The position numbers and the translations under genes were made by a program. This document shows, piece by piece, positions 1 to 8,484 of a stretch of 64,000 nt of DNA. The notes beneath the pieces were generated by a model. The model was not told the DNA's origin. It saw only the letters and a program-made list of their open reading frames with translations, and did no database searches. The DNA comes from Micromonospora halotolerans. GTDB taxonomy: Bacteria; Actinomycetota; Actinomycetes; Mycobacteriales; Micromonosporaceae. Location: contig NZ_CP134876.1 of the NCBI RefSeq assembly GCF_032108445.1, positions 6,386,001-6,450,000 of the forward strand, read 5' to 3'. Each line of letters starts with the position of its first letter. The stretch's first letter is position 1.

Positions 1-170
1 GCGAGGTCCGCAGCGTGCCGGTGCTCCAGCGGCTCCAGACGAACAAGTTCACCGTCGAGCAGCGGCGCGGTCAGTCTCGTTGGGAATGGCAGGGGAACGC
101 TCCGTCCGCGACTTGCCTGGCACACCATGCGCCGGGCCGGGTCCTCACCCGGAGCACCCCACCCGCGTAG
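1..170 (+). CDS. possible 3' end of an unidentified gene
   Basis: The frame that begins at base 3 is open from the window edge to a TAG at 168-170, giving about 55 residues rich in charged and aromatic positions (for example FTVEQRRGQSRWEWQGN). No family could be recognised. It lies on the same strand just upstream of two genes of immunity-protein type (SUKH and SUFU), so the tail of a polymorphic toxin is one possibility. That idea rests on position alone. Bases 171-435 hold no gene I can support. Confidence 0.25.
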   Translation, partial: EVRSVPVLQRLQTNKFTVEQRRGQSRWEWQGNAPSATCLAHHAPGRVLTRSTPPA

Positions 171-435
171 GAGGGTTGCCGGCCAGCAAGCCGGGGCTTG
201 GAGCTGGCACTCATGACCTGGCGTTACCGTAGCGGCGCCGCCGGTCCACCGCAATCCGCATTTTGATGACTGACGATGCGTGGCGCCGCCTGCGCAGATA
301 TGCCAGGACAGAGTCTTCCCGCCGCTGGACCTGCGCCCCCACGTGATCGGGAATCGGATCTGCCGCGCACCGCGCTGGTTGCAACTCAGGTATGGCCTCG
401 CTACTCGAGCGTCAGTCAGTTCCACCCGACGCCGT

Positions 436-974
436 ATGAAGGCTCTCCTAGACTTTCTTGGTGCAGTACGAGGACCGTACGCTTCCGCCCGCGCTGGCTG
501 CAGCCCACGCTGAAGGCTTCTCCGTCGACCATGACGGTCACGACTTCGAGCCGTACGACGAGTTCATGTGGTCCGTCGAGACGCTTGAGTGGTGGCAATC
601 CTGGACTGGCAACCCGACGGCCGACATCGCGCCGTTCCGAGTCTTCGGGCAAGATGGGTCCGGCGGTCTGGCTGCCTTCTGGATCCGCGTGCCTGACGCC
701 CCGATCGAGACCCAACCGATCGTGTTCCTTGGCTCCGAGGGTGAGCTGAGCGTGATCGCCAGGAACCTCGGCGACTACCTGTGGCTGCTTGCCAATGGCG
801 TCGGCCCCCTTGAGACCGTTGACGGCATCCACCGCACCACCACGCCCGTCCCCGCGCTTACCGTTCGCACGGCGCTACACCGGCGGCACGCACCGGCCCA
901 CCGCACCGGTGATCGACGCAGCCCAAGCCGAGTTCTGCGCGCTGACAACACTGTTCGACGCGACCGCGCGGTAG
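436..974 (+). pseudogene. SUKH (SMI1/KNR4) family immunity-like gene, broken by two frame breaks
   Basis: The middle part, read from 458, contains a SUKH-like core: FRVFGQDGSGGLAAFWI, then PIVFLGSEGELSVIARNLGDY and LWLLANG. The likely true start is ATG 436 (MKALLDFLGA) in another frame. It joins the core if about five bases have been lost near 461-470, where the sequence carries short GTGC-type repeats. After about base 850 the reading moves to a third frame that ends TAPVIDAAQAEFCALTTLFDATAR at 974, a plausible native C-terminus. SUKH proteins are common immunity proteins against nuclease and deaminase toxins. Two independent frame changes suggest a decayed gene, although assembly errors would look the same. 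Confidence 0.6.
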
Positions 975-1079
975 CTGCTGGCCGTACCCCGTTCACAGGC
1001 TCTGTGTCCCGAGGTGGGGGCGAACACATGGTCGGCAGGGGAGAGCTTCCGTCGTGGCTTGATCGGAGATGATCAGCGA

Positions 1080-1658
1080 GTGGCTGGGTTGATTGAACAC
1101 CTGGAATCGCACCTCGGGCTCATCGCGACTGGTAGCCGAGGCGACGATACGACGCCGGAGGGCGTTCAGGTGGCGTGGTTTGGCCCCGACGTCCCGTTCG
1201 GCGGGGTCACGACCCTGGTGACGGTCGGGCTGTCGCGGCGTCATCTCAACCTGCCGGGTGACGGGGCCTTGCACCAGGAGTTGGTGATGCACGTTCCCAC
1301 TGATGACTATCCGGCCCTGGCGGCTGGGCTGTTGTTCCAGGTGGCCGGTGAGATGGTGCGCCGCCGGACCGGCTTGTCGCATGGGCAGGTGATTGGTCCG
1401 CGCGGGCATCTCTTCCCGGGCAGCCAGACCACAGCCATCCTGGCCATCAGCCCGAGATATCTGCCGGAGTCCTTCGCCGTCTGTCACACCGAACCCGCGC
1501 CGGTGGTCTTCACGTGGTTGGTCCCGATCACCACAAGTGAAGCTGAGGTGATTCAGAAGTTCGGGTGGGGGACGCTGGAGCAGGCATTCGCGGCTCAGGA
1601 TCCTGACCTGGCTGACCCCGGTCGGGCAGAAGTGGCGCTGGATTGGTCGGGCTCGTAG
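1080..1658 (+). CDS. SUFU-domain (suppressor of fused) protein
   Basis: About 192 residues, cytosolic, no signal peptide. The pattern is that of the bacterial SUFU domain family: an N-terminal helix (GLIEHLESHLG), a hydrophobic core (VTTLVTVGLS), LVMHVP, then the conserved late section with FTWLVPITTSEAEVIQKFGWGTLEQAF. Such proteins often act as immunity proteins in polymorphic-toxin loci. GTG 1080 is preferred because a GGAG lies 11 bases upstream and the domain begins soon after. In-frame GTG 1014 and TTG 1059 are alternatives. It follows the broken SUKH gene on the same strand, which strengthens the immunity reading, but no intact toxin is visible. Confidence 0.6.
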   Translation: MAGLIEHLESHLGLIATGSRGDDTTPEGVQVAWFGPDVPFGGVTTLVTVGLSRRHLNLPGDGALHQELVMHVPTDDYPALAAGLLFQVAGEMVRRRTGLSHGQVIGPRGHLFPGSQTTAILAISPRYLPESFAVCHTEPAPVVFTWLVPITTSEAEVIQKFGWGTLEQAFAAQDPDLADPGRAEVALDWSGS

Positions 1659-1806
1659 GCCTCAGCAGGCGGGTGATCGAGTATCCGGACCTGCCGCTAA
1701 CCGCGAGCCGGTTAACGGCGCACGCCAGGTGCCGATCGACATCTGCGGGTCGGCTCCGGGATTCACCTCATTACGTTTGCGCCAAGTCGTCCATAAGACT
1801 CTTGGC

Positions 1807-3471
1807 ATGAATCTTCTGCCGAGTCGGCCGCGGCCACCGCGCGCCCTTTTTCGCAGGAGTTCCGCACGCGCCGAGTCCGCGCCACCGCCCGTGCGCCGAG
1901 AGACCGCCGACGTCGTCGCCGGATGGCTCGGCGTGCCCCCGGTCCGGTCGGACGAGGCGGCCCGGAAAAGACTTGGCGCGACCCAACGGACCGGCGCGGC
2001 GGCGGCCGTCGTCCTCGCCGGCCTGACCTGCGGTCAGCCCATTCCGCTCCCGGTCGTCGTAGTGGGCGGGCTGGTCGCCATGGTCGTGGTCGTGGGTTCC
2101 TGGCTGATTCTCGGCACGGTCGCCCACGCAGTGCCGCTGCGGCGTCTGCGCACGATCGCGGTCTGGTGGTCGCTGCCGCTGGCTCTCGGCCGTCCGCTGT
2201 TCAGCGGCGACCTGTGGAGCTACCAGGCTCAGGGCCTGATCCCGCTCGCGGGGCATGACCCGTATCGACTCGGCCCGGCGCGGGCCCTCGAGGCGGACTC
2301 GGCGGTCGCCCAGCACGTCAGCCACTACTGGGTGGACACGCCTGCGCCCTACGGCCCGGCGTGGGAGGGCCTGGCCACCCTGGTGGGGCGGGCCACCGGT
2401 ACGAACCTGGTGGCCGGCGTGCTGGTGTACCGGACGCTGGCGCTGGCTGGCGTCCTGCTCATCGCCTGGGCGTTGCCGCGCCTGGTGCGGCGCACGGGCA
2501 CCTCCCAGTCCACGGCGCTGTGGCTCTGCCTGCTCAACCCGCTGGTGCTGTGGCATCTGGTATCCGGGGCGCACAACGATGCGATCATGCTTGGCCTGAT
2601 GTTCGCCGGGTTCGAGCTCGGGCTCGGCGGCCTCGCCCGACGGGGGACGAACGGCGTACCGCGGCTGGCGGGGGGCTTCGCGTTGTTGATCCTGTCGGCC
2701 AACGTGAAGGTCGTGGCGATCGGTGCGGTGTGCTGCCTGGCCGCGTACGCCGCCCGAAGGCATGGCCGGGTGGTGCTGGTGACGGCGGTGGCGGCCGGGG
2801 GCGGCGTGGTGCTTTCCACGGTGGTCGCGCTTGGATCGGGGCTCGGGTTCGGCTGGATCGGTGCACTCGGCTCTTCCACCAGCGTGTACAGCTGGATGGC
2901 GCCCACCAACCAGCTCGGCTTCCTGATCGGCGGCGGGGCGGGGCTGTTTGGCTGGCACGTGCTGCCGCAGGCGGTGCACGTGGCCACGCTGCTGGGCGCG
3001 GCGGTCGGTGCCGTGCTCTGCGGGCGGGTGCTCCGGTCGGTGTGCCGCGGCGCCGTGGAACCGGTGCGGGGTCTTGCGCTGCTGCTCACGATCATGGTGG
3101 TGTGCGGGCCTGTGGTGCAGCCGTGGTACCTGCTCTGGGCGATCCTGCCGCTGGCAGTGTCGGCCCGGCTGCCGCAACAACGGAACCGGCTAGTGATCTT
3201 CAGTGCGGTCATCGCTCTCGCGTTGCCCCCGACAGGCTCCGGTGCGCCCACCCTCATCACCGGGTATGCGATCGCGGCGGCGGTCGGCGCCGGGGTGTGG
3301 TGGCGGCTGCGGGCCGCCCAGCTGGCTCGGGCTGAACGGGCCGAGCCGTGCACTGGCGCCACGACCGGGGAAGTCGATCGTGTACACGACGTCGCGACCT
3401 CGCAGGTAACTCCGGTCCCTAAACGAACGCACCACTCTTGGTCGCATGTAGTGACGGGATACGACGTTTAA
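1807..3471 (+). CDS. mptB: MptB-like polyprenol-phosphomannose-dependent alpha-1,6-mannosyltransferase
   Basis: A GT-C fold integral membrane glycosyltransferase of 554 residues. After a basic cytosolic N-terminus there are roughly a dozen hydrophobic helices. The first large extracytoplasmic loop carries the acidic motif FSGDLWSYQAQG followed by AGHDPY, as in the MptA/MptB family. These enzymes add alpha-1,6-mannose from polyprenyl-phospho-mannose to lipomannan-type glycans outside the membrane. ATG 1807 (MNLLPSRP) is chosen over the in-frame upstream start at 1729, because the extension adds no recognisable sequence and most of it looks non-coding. The last 50 residues after the final helix are soluble and poorly conserved in appearance. 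It appears monocistronic. Confidence 0.75.
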   Translation: MNLLPSRPRPPRALFRRSSARAESAPPPVRRETADVVAGWLGVPPVRSDEAARKRLGATQRTGAAAAVVLAGLTCGQPIPLPVVVVGGLVAMVVVVGSWLILGTVAHAVPLRRLRTIAVWWSLPLALGRPLFSGDLWSYQAQGLIPLAGHDPYRLGPARALEADSAVAQHVSHYWVDTPAPYGPAWEGLATLVGRATGTNLVAGVLVYRTLALAGVLLIAWALPRLVRRTGTSQSTALWLCLLNPLVLWHLVSGAHNDAIMLGLMFAGFELGLGGLARRGTNGVPRLAGGFALLILSANVKVVAIGAVCCLAAYAARRHGRVVLVTAVAAGGGVVLSTVVALGSGLGFGWIGALGSSTSVYSWMAPTNQLGFLIGGGAGLFGWHVLPQAVHVATLLGAAVGAVLCGRVLRSVCRGAVEPVRGLALLLTIMVVCGPVVQPWYLLWAILPLAVSARLPQQRNRLVIFSAVIALALPPTGSGAPTLITGYAIAAAVGAGVWWRLRAAQLARAERAEPCTGATTGEVDRVHDVATSQVTPVPKRTHHSWSHVVTGYDV

Positions 3472-3697
3472 GCCACGAGTTATCGACCGCGACAGGCGGA
3501 CACCGGGGGGTTCCACCGGCCAGGTCGACCGAAGCCGTGAAGGCAGCAGCGACGAGCCCGCTCTCATGCCGCCGACCGGGCGCGGTCCGCTGATCGGTCT
3601 GTCGGTATCCGTGGCCGCTGATCCCGGCGCTGCCGAATCTGTGTGGAGCATCCAGCCTGCGTGCAGCCCGGGCCACGATCTGCCTGGGACACCTACG

Positions 3698-4294
3698 ATG
3701 GCCTCGATGACCATTCCCGAAACACGACACGACGACGCCCTAACCGACGAAGCCCGGGTCGAAGAGGCCCTGCGGCTGCTCACCGGCGTGCCGGTCACAC
3801 TCGATGTCGCCGTCAAGCGGCTCAGCCGTGGCAGCGGTGTCTACGCCTGGTGGGCTGATCCTTCGGTCTTTCCCGACCTTCCCGGGCCGCCGAATGAAAG
3901 CGTCCCGTCGCTACGGCTGCTGTATCTCGGTCGGGCGACCAGCCTGCGGGGCCGGATCCTGCGCAACCACCTGAGGCGTTCGGGCAGCTCGACTCTGCGC
4001 CGTACTTTGGTCGGGCTTCTTGTGTCCGAGGGCTACCGAACAACCTGGACCGATCGCGTTGTTCTGGTCCCTGAGGACGAGGCGCGGCTGACCACGTGGA
4101 TGTACGCGCACCTGCGTTTGACCTGGGTGGAGGACGCCGAGCCGGCGACCATCGAGGCCGAACTTGTCCGGCCTCTGCACCCGCCGCTCAACGTCCACGG
4201 CGTCAACCCCGAACACATCCAGGCGGCCGTGGTCGCCGCCAAGAACTCCTACAACATGAGCAGCCACCCAGCCGAGTCCTCGCGAACCCCTTAA
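3698..4294 (+). CDS. GIY-YIG nuclease superfamily protein
   Basis: 198 residues. The hallmark strands are visible: GVYAW (residues 47-51) in place of GIY, and LLYLGRA (74-80) in place of YIG, followed by an arginine-rich helix (SLRGRILRNHLRR) that supplies the expected catalytic Arg. Near the C-terminus EAELVRPLHPPLN matches the region with the catalytic Glu and the conserved proline/asparagine. Stand-alone proteins of this type in actinobacteria are uncharacterised single-strand or flap nucleases. ATG 3698 and ATG 3707 are both plausible starts. Nothing nearby reveals a substrate. The preceding 226 bases contain no gene. Confidence 0.65.
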   Translation: MASMTIPETRHDDALTDEARVEEALRLLTGVPVTLDVAVKRLSRGSGVYAWWADPSVFPDLPGPPNESVPSLRLLYLGRATSLRGRILRNHLRRSGSSTLRRTLVGLLVSEGYRTTWTDRVVLVPEDEARLTTWMYAHLRLTWVEDAEPATIEAELVRPLHPPLNVHGVNPEHIQAAVVAAKNSYNMSSHPAESSRTP

Positions 4295-4552
4295 CCGTTC
4301 GCCCGGCCGGTGTACAGGTACCGATGCGCCCTCCTGCCGCACACCGTGCGCTATGCCGCTCGGCGCTCGCAAACTGAGCTTCTGCACAGCTCAACCGCTC
4401 CAGCACTCGCCATGTACATGGAGTAAGGCTCCGGCCCGAGCGTCCCCAGACCTCCACGGGCGTCATTAAGGGCGAACGGCAGCTGGCAGCCCGGTAGCGA
4501 GGGCCATCAGCTGCCGATGTCGTCGGGATTCTCGGCATCACCAGCGCCGACG

Positions 4553-4590
4553 CCCGCGGCCGGCCACCCGTTCCGGTGGCCGGCCGCGGG
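4553..4590 (-). terminator. intrinsic-type hairpin after the propeller glycosidase gene
   Basis: Perfect 16-bp inverted repeat (left arm CCCGCGGCCGGCCACC at 4553-4568, six-base loop) immediately beyond the stop of the gene that ends at 4599. There is no T-run, as is usual in high-GC actinobacteria. The rest of the 4295-4552 gap holds nothing I recognise. Confidence 0.75.
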
Positions 4591-4598
4591 GCCGGAGG

Positions 4599-6290
4599 CT
4601 ACGCCGCGCCGTTGAGCGAGGCGGCCAGGGCCTCTGCGAACCCGGTGTCGGCGGGCGCGCCGCTCACGCCGATGCGCCAGGTCCCGCCCGGGAGGTCGCC
4701 CACCGGCAGTGATCGCCCGCCCGGCTGCCACAGGGGCTGCCAGGCGACCGAGCCGCTCGGCCGGTTGAACCACCGGTTGTCCTCGCTCCAGGCCGACCCG
4801 TCCCGGTAGGCAACCGCCAGTGTGGTCGTGTCGTCCGTGGCAAGCGTCCACCGGGTGAAGCCCGCCGCGTCCCCGTCGCGATCGGCGCCGGCCGGGTCCG
4901 CGAGCCGGGGCAGGGCCGAGTCGAGGTTCCAGGCTGCCTCCCAGACCGGCGCGCTGGTCGGGCCGGTCACGTGCCAGGCGAGGCCAACATCCACCGTGGT
5001 AGGTGCGAACCGGAAGCGCCAGTCGACGGTCACCGGTTCGTCGCCGAGCGGGATGCCGGCCAGGAGCACGTCCGTGCCGTCGGCCGACACGGTCACGTCG
5101 CGGGCAGCGCCGGCCGTGTCGGTGGGCCCGAAGGTGCCGACCGCGAGGTAGGGCGCCGTGGAACGGAACGACGAGTCCGTCACGGTCCGGTAGGCGCCTT
5201 GACCGGTCGGGTCGGCCTCGTAGGAGACCAGCCGGGACTCGGGCGCGGCCTGCACGACGGCCCGGTAGTAGGGCGTGCTGACCAGCCGCCCCTTCGTCAC
5301 CACCGGCGTACGCCAGTTCAGCGGTGCCAACCAGAGCCCGCCCTGACCCCAGCCGGCGCCCGTGACGTACCACTGGCCGGTGCCGGAGTCGTCCTTGACC
5401 ACCTCGGCGGCGTGCGCCTCGATCCGGCCGGCGAGCTGGTCGACGGTGAAGTGGAACGGGTCCTCGCTGCGGTACACGCGGGTGTCCTGGTAGCCGCTCT
5501 CGCAGCAGACGAAGAGATACCAGGAGCCGTCGCGGTGCACCACGAACGGCGACTCGGTCGGCCCGCCGAAGGTGCCGGTGGCCGGGTGCTCGAAGGCCGT
5601 CCGCCGGTCGCTCCAGTGCACGAGGTCACGGCTCGTGCGGTAGGCGACGATGTGGTGGCCACCGGCCGGGGTGCTGTTGGCGGTGTAGTACATGACCCAC
5701 TGGTTGCCGACGCGGGTCACCATCGGGTCCCGACCGTCGAAGCCGTCGGTGAAGAGCGGGTTGCCCGGGTGCCGCGTCCAGGTCGTCAGGTCCTTGGACG
5801 TGGCGAGGTGCATCCGGTACGCCTCGTGGTCGGCGGTGCCGCCCGCGTAGAACATGTAGTAGGTGCCGGCGTGGAACAGCACGTACGGCGCCCAGATGTG
5901 CGTCTCCCCCGCGCTCGGGTCGGCCTCAAGGGCGAACGGCTGCTTCGTCCAGGGGCCACGGGGTGACGGCGCGGTGGCATGGCCGAAGAACTTCTCGTCC
6001 AACGGGTTGGCCGGCTCGGCGTGGGTGATCGCGAAGACGTGCCACAGGCCGGTTGCACGGTCACGCACCATGGTGTGGTCGTTGTAGTACCAGCGCTCGT
6101 CCTCGCCGACGCTGGGGTCGTACACGTTCACGAACTCGCCGGCGGTGACCTGGACGGACCGGTTCTCGTACGGCTGGTTGCTCAGCGCGGCGCTGTCGGC
6201 GGCCCGGGCCGGCGCCGGGGCCACGATCAGTCCCAGGGCGAGGGCGAGCAGCGCGGACAGCCGACCGACGCGCGACGGTGGGCGGGGCAT
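4599..6290 (-). CDS. secreted five-bladed beta-propeller glycoside hydrolase (GH43/GH32-like)
   Basis: 563 residues with a Sec signal peptide (cleavage near ARA-ADS, residue 30). Residues 50-330 form a five-bladed propeller of clan F/J type. The acidic triad appears as Asp71 (YYNDHTM), Asp188 (GRDPMV, the RDP motif shared by these clans) and Glu246 (TESPFVV). Blades show repeated W/Y-rich strands such as [22 protein letters not shown]. The remaining 200 residues form a beta-sandwich that could bind sugar. Known relatives cleave furanosides (arabinofuranose or fructofuranose), which suits the neighbouring furanose-type ABC importer, GH172 and GH116 genes. The exact substrate is unknown. It is the last gene of the minus-strand operon, separated from the binding-protein gene by a strong hairpin. 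Confidence 0.7.
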   Translation of the reverse strand: MPRPPSRVGRLSALLALALGLIVAPAPARAADSAALSNQPYENRSVQVTAGEFVNVYDPSVGEDERWYYNDHTMVRDRATGLWHVFAITHAEPANPLDEKFFGHATAPSPRGPWTKQPFALEADPSAGETHIWAPYVLFHAGTYYMFYAGGTADHEAYRMHLATSKDLTTWTRHPGNPLFTDGFDGRDPMVTRVGNQWVMYYTANSTPAGGHHIVAYRTSRDLVHWSDRRTAFEHPATGTFGGPTESPFVVHRDGSWYLFVCCESGYQDTRVYRSEDPFHFTVDQLAGRIEAHAAEVVKDDSGTGQWYVTGAGWGQGGLWLAPLNWRTPVVTKGRLVSTPYYRAVVQAAPESRLVSYEADPTGQGAYRTVTDSSFRSTAPYLAVGTFGPTDTAGAARDVTVSADGTDVLLAGIPLGDEPVTVDWRFRFAPTTVDVGLAWHVTGPTSAPVWEAAWNLDSALPRLADPAGADRDGDAAGFTRWTLATDDTTTLAVAYRDGSAWSEDNRWFNRPSGSVAWQPLWQPGGRSLPVGDLPGGTWRIGVSGAPADTGFAEALAASLNGAA

Positions 6291-6349
6291 GCGTTCCTCC
6301 AGGGGTCAACGGGTGGCGAGGGGGTGCGCCGGACGGGCGCGCGGCCGCG

Positions 6350-6382
6350 CTGGTCCGCCGCCTACCTCCGGCGGCGGACCAG
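6350..6382 (-). terminator. hairpin between binding-protein gene and glycosidase gene
   Basis: Perfect 13-bp stem (CTGGTCCGCCGCC with its complement, seven-base loop) in the 101-base gap between two genes of the same orientation. It may terminate part of the transcription or protect the abundant binding-protein mRNA. The glycosidase could then be expressed at a lower level. Confidence 0.65.
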
Positions 6383-6391
6383 CGCCCGGCC

Positions 6392-7396
6392 CTACTGCTT
6401 GCCGCCGAGGGTGGTGTAGACCTCCGCGGCGTTCTCCTTGGTGATCTGCTGGGTGCCGAGGGTGGTCGTCTTCGGGACGTCCTTGGCGCAGTCGACGAGG
6501 ATCTTCTTGGCCAGGTCGATCGCCTCACGCCCGCCGGTCGGGTACTGGAACGTCGCCTGGAGGCGGCCCTGCTCGACGGCCTTGATGCCGCCGGAGGGGA
6601 CGGGCAGCGCGTCGATCCCGGTGAACTTGATCGCGGTCTCCTTGCCGGCCGCCTTCGCCGCCAGGTAGGCGCCCTCCGCCATCGGGTCGTTGTGCGCGTA
6701 CACCGCGTCGATGTCCGGGGTCGACTTGAGCATCGCGTCCATGACGCTCTGCCCCTTCTCCCGCAGCCACTCGGCGGTCTGGCTCGCCACGATCTTGATC
6801 TTCGGGTTGCTCGCGATGCCCTCCCGGAAGCCCTGGGCGCGCTCGGCGGCCGGGGTGGAGCCGGGCAGGCCGGAGATCTCCACGACGTTGCCGCCCTGCG
6901 GCAGCAGCGTCTTCGCGTAGTACTCCCCCGCCGCCTTGCCGATCGCGACGTTGTCGCCACCGATGAAGGCCGTGTACGCGTCGCCCTCGACCTTGCGGTC
7001 CAGCACGATGACCGGGATCCCCTGGTCGTAGGCCTTCTTGACCACCGCGGTCAGCGGCTTCGCCTCGTTCGGCGAGATGATCAGCAGGTTGATGCCCTGG
7101 GAGAGGAAGTTCTCCACGTCGGCCACCTGCTTGCTGTTGTCCTGGGCCGCGTCCGAGACGACCACCTTGAAGCCGGGCACGGACTTCGCGGCGTTGCTCA
7201 CGTCGTCGTTCATGACCTGCCGGTACGGCTCGGCATTGTTGGCCTGGGACATGCCGATCAGGAAGTCCTTGCCGCTGCCGCACTTCGCCGAGGCGTCGGA
7301 GCTGCCGCTGCCGGGGTCGTCCTCGACGCTGCACGCCGAGGTGGCGACGAGCGCGGCCAGCGCCAGGATCGTGGCGGCTCTTCGGGCGTAACGCAT
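6392..7396 (-). CDS. sugar-binding lipoprotein of a ribose/galactofuranose-type ABC importer
   Basis: 334 residues. A lipoprotein signal ends in ATSAC with Cys22 as the lipidation site, so the protein is anchored on the outer face of the membrane. The mature part is a type-I periplasmic-binding fold: KDFLIGMSQANNAEPYRQVMND, then the SQGINLLIISPNEAKPLT hinge, VIVLDRKVEGD, and GSTPAAERAQGFREGI, which resembles the GSxPAxxRxxGF segment of the E. coli galactofuranose binder YtfQ. The C-terminal FTGIDALPVPSGGIKAVEQGR matches the second lobe. Together with the permease and double ATPase upstream it should import a pentose or furanose released by the secreted hydrolases. D-arabinose is my inference. 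The gene lies 23 bases after the permease. Confidence 0.8.
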   Translation of the reverse strand: MRYARRAATILALAALVATSACSVEDDPGSGSSDASAKCGSGKDFLIGMSQANNAEPYRQVMNDDVSNAAKSVPGFKVVVSDAAQDNSKQVADVENFLSQGINLLIISPNEAKPLTAVVKKAYDQGIPVIVLDRKVEGDAYTAFIGGDNVAIGKAAGEYYAKTLLPQGGNVVEISGLPGSTPAAERAQGFREGIASNPKIKIVASQTAEWLREKGQSVMDAMLKSTPDIDAVYAHNDPMAEGAYLAAKAAGKETAIKFTGIDALPVPSGGIKAVEQGRLQATFQYPTGGREAIDLAKKILVDCAKDVPKTTTLGTQQITKENAAEVYTTLGGKQ

Positions 7397-7419
7397 GGTT
7401 TCCTCCAGTGGGTGGTGGG

Positions 7420-8484
7420 TCAGGCGATGCGGGGACGGAGCTTCTGCAGCGCGGCGGCAGCCACGATGACCAGGCCCTTGACGACCAGCTGCACGTTCGC
7501 GTCGATGTTGTTGAGGGCGAGGATGTTGTTGAGGATCCCGAGCAGCAGGGCGCCGGCGATGGTGCCGCCCATGGATCCACTGCCACCGGCAAGGCTCGTC
7601 CCGCCGATGACCACGGCCGCGATCGCGTCCAGTTCGTAGCCGGCGCCGTCGTTCGGGCTGCCCTGGTTGAGCTGCCCGGCGTGGATGATCCCGGCCAGCG
7701 CGGCGAGCAGGCCGGAGATCGCGAACACGGTGATGCGGACACGGCGCACCGGCACCCCGGACAGCCGGGCGGCCTTCTCGTTGCCGCCGATGGCGTACAC
7801 GTGCCGGGCGAAGGCCGTGCTGCGCAGCACCAGCAGCGCGCCGACGCCGATGGCGAGGAACAGCAGCGCCGGCACCGGGAGGACTCCGTTGATGGACCCG
7901 CTCAGCGTCGAGAACGCCTCCGGGGCCTCCTGCGGCCCGTCACCGTAGGCGATGGGGATGCCTAGGCCGCCGGACCACATCCGGGCGATGCCCCGGGCCG
8001 CCTGCAGGCCGGCGAGGGTGACGATGAACGACTGGATGCCGAGCCGGGCGACGATCGCACCCTGGGTGGCGCCGAACGCGGTGCCGATGAGCAGCACGAT
8101 CAGGACCGTCGGGAGGATGCCCATGCCGCTGTCGACCATCAGGGTGGCGGACCCGACCGCGGCGAGCCCGAGCACCGCCCCGACGGAGAGGTCGATGCCG
8201 CCGATCAGGATCACGAACGTCATCCCGACCGCGATGATGCCGATCTCCGAGACCGCCCGGACGATGTTGGCGAGGTTCCCGGAGCTGAGGAAGACGCTCT
8301 CGCCGTTGCGGACGGGCGACACGGCGATCGCGATGATGAAGACGGCGGCCAGGCCGAACAGGCTCTGGAAGCGGAAGAAGCTGTCGACGATCGCGTGCCG
8401 GTCCCGCGGCAGCCGGATCGGCCCGCGGCGGGGCGGCGTCTCGCGCGGCGCTTCGGCGACGGAGGTGGGGTTGGGCGAGTTCAT
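7420..8484 (-). CDS. RbsC-family sugar ABC permease
   Basis: 354 residues with a polar 35-residue N-terminus and about ten transmembrane helices. The family signature is clear: GIIAVGMTFVILIGGIDLSVGAVLGL, the AIGGNEKAARLSGVPVRR cytoplasmic coupling loop, and ELDAIAAVVIGGTSLAGGSGS near the end. One polypeptide presumably forms the homodimeric membrane channel of the importer. Its ATG overlaps the stop of the ATPase gene (ATGA), so the two are translationally coupled. Confidence 0.85.
   Translation of the reverse strand: MNSPNPTSVAEAPRETPPRRGPIRLPRDRHAIVDSFFRFQSLFGLAAVFIIAIAVSPVRNGESVFLSSGNLANIVRAVSEIGIIAVGMTFVILIGGIDLSVGAVLGLAAVGSATLMVDSGMGILPTVLIVLLIGTAFGATQGAIVARLGIQSFIVTLAGLQAARGIARMWSGGLGIPIAYGDGPQEAPEAFSTLSGSINGVLPVPALLFLAIGVGALLVLRSTAFARHVYAIGGNEKAARLSGVPVRRVRITVFAISGLLAALAGIIHAGQLNQGSPNDGAGYELDAIAAVVIGGTSLAGGSGSMGGTIAGALLLGILNNILALNNIDANVQLVVKGLVIVAAAALQKLRPRIA

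Noticed and set aside
1771..3180. 469-codon open frame opposite the mannosyltransferase
   Set aside because: Gln/Arg/His-rich antisense shadow; the plus-strand frame has clear membrane helices and family motifs.
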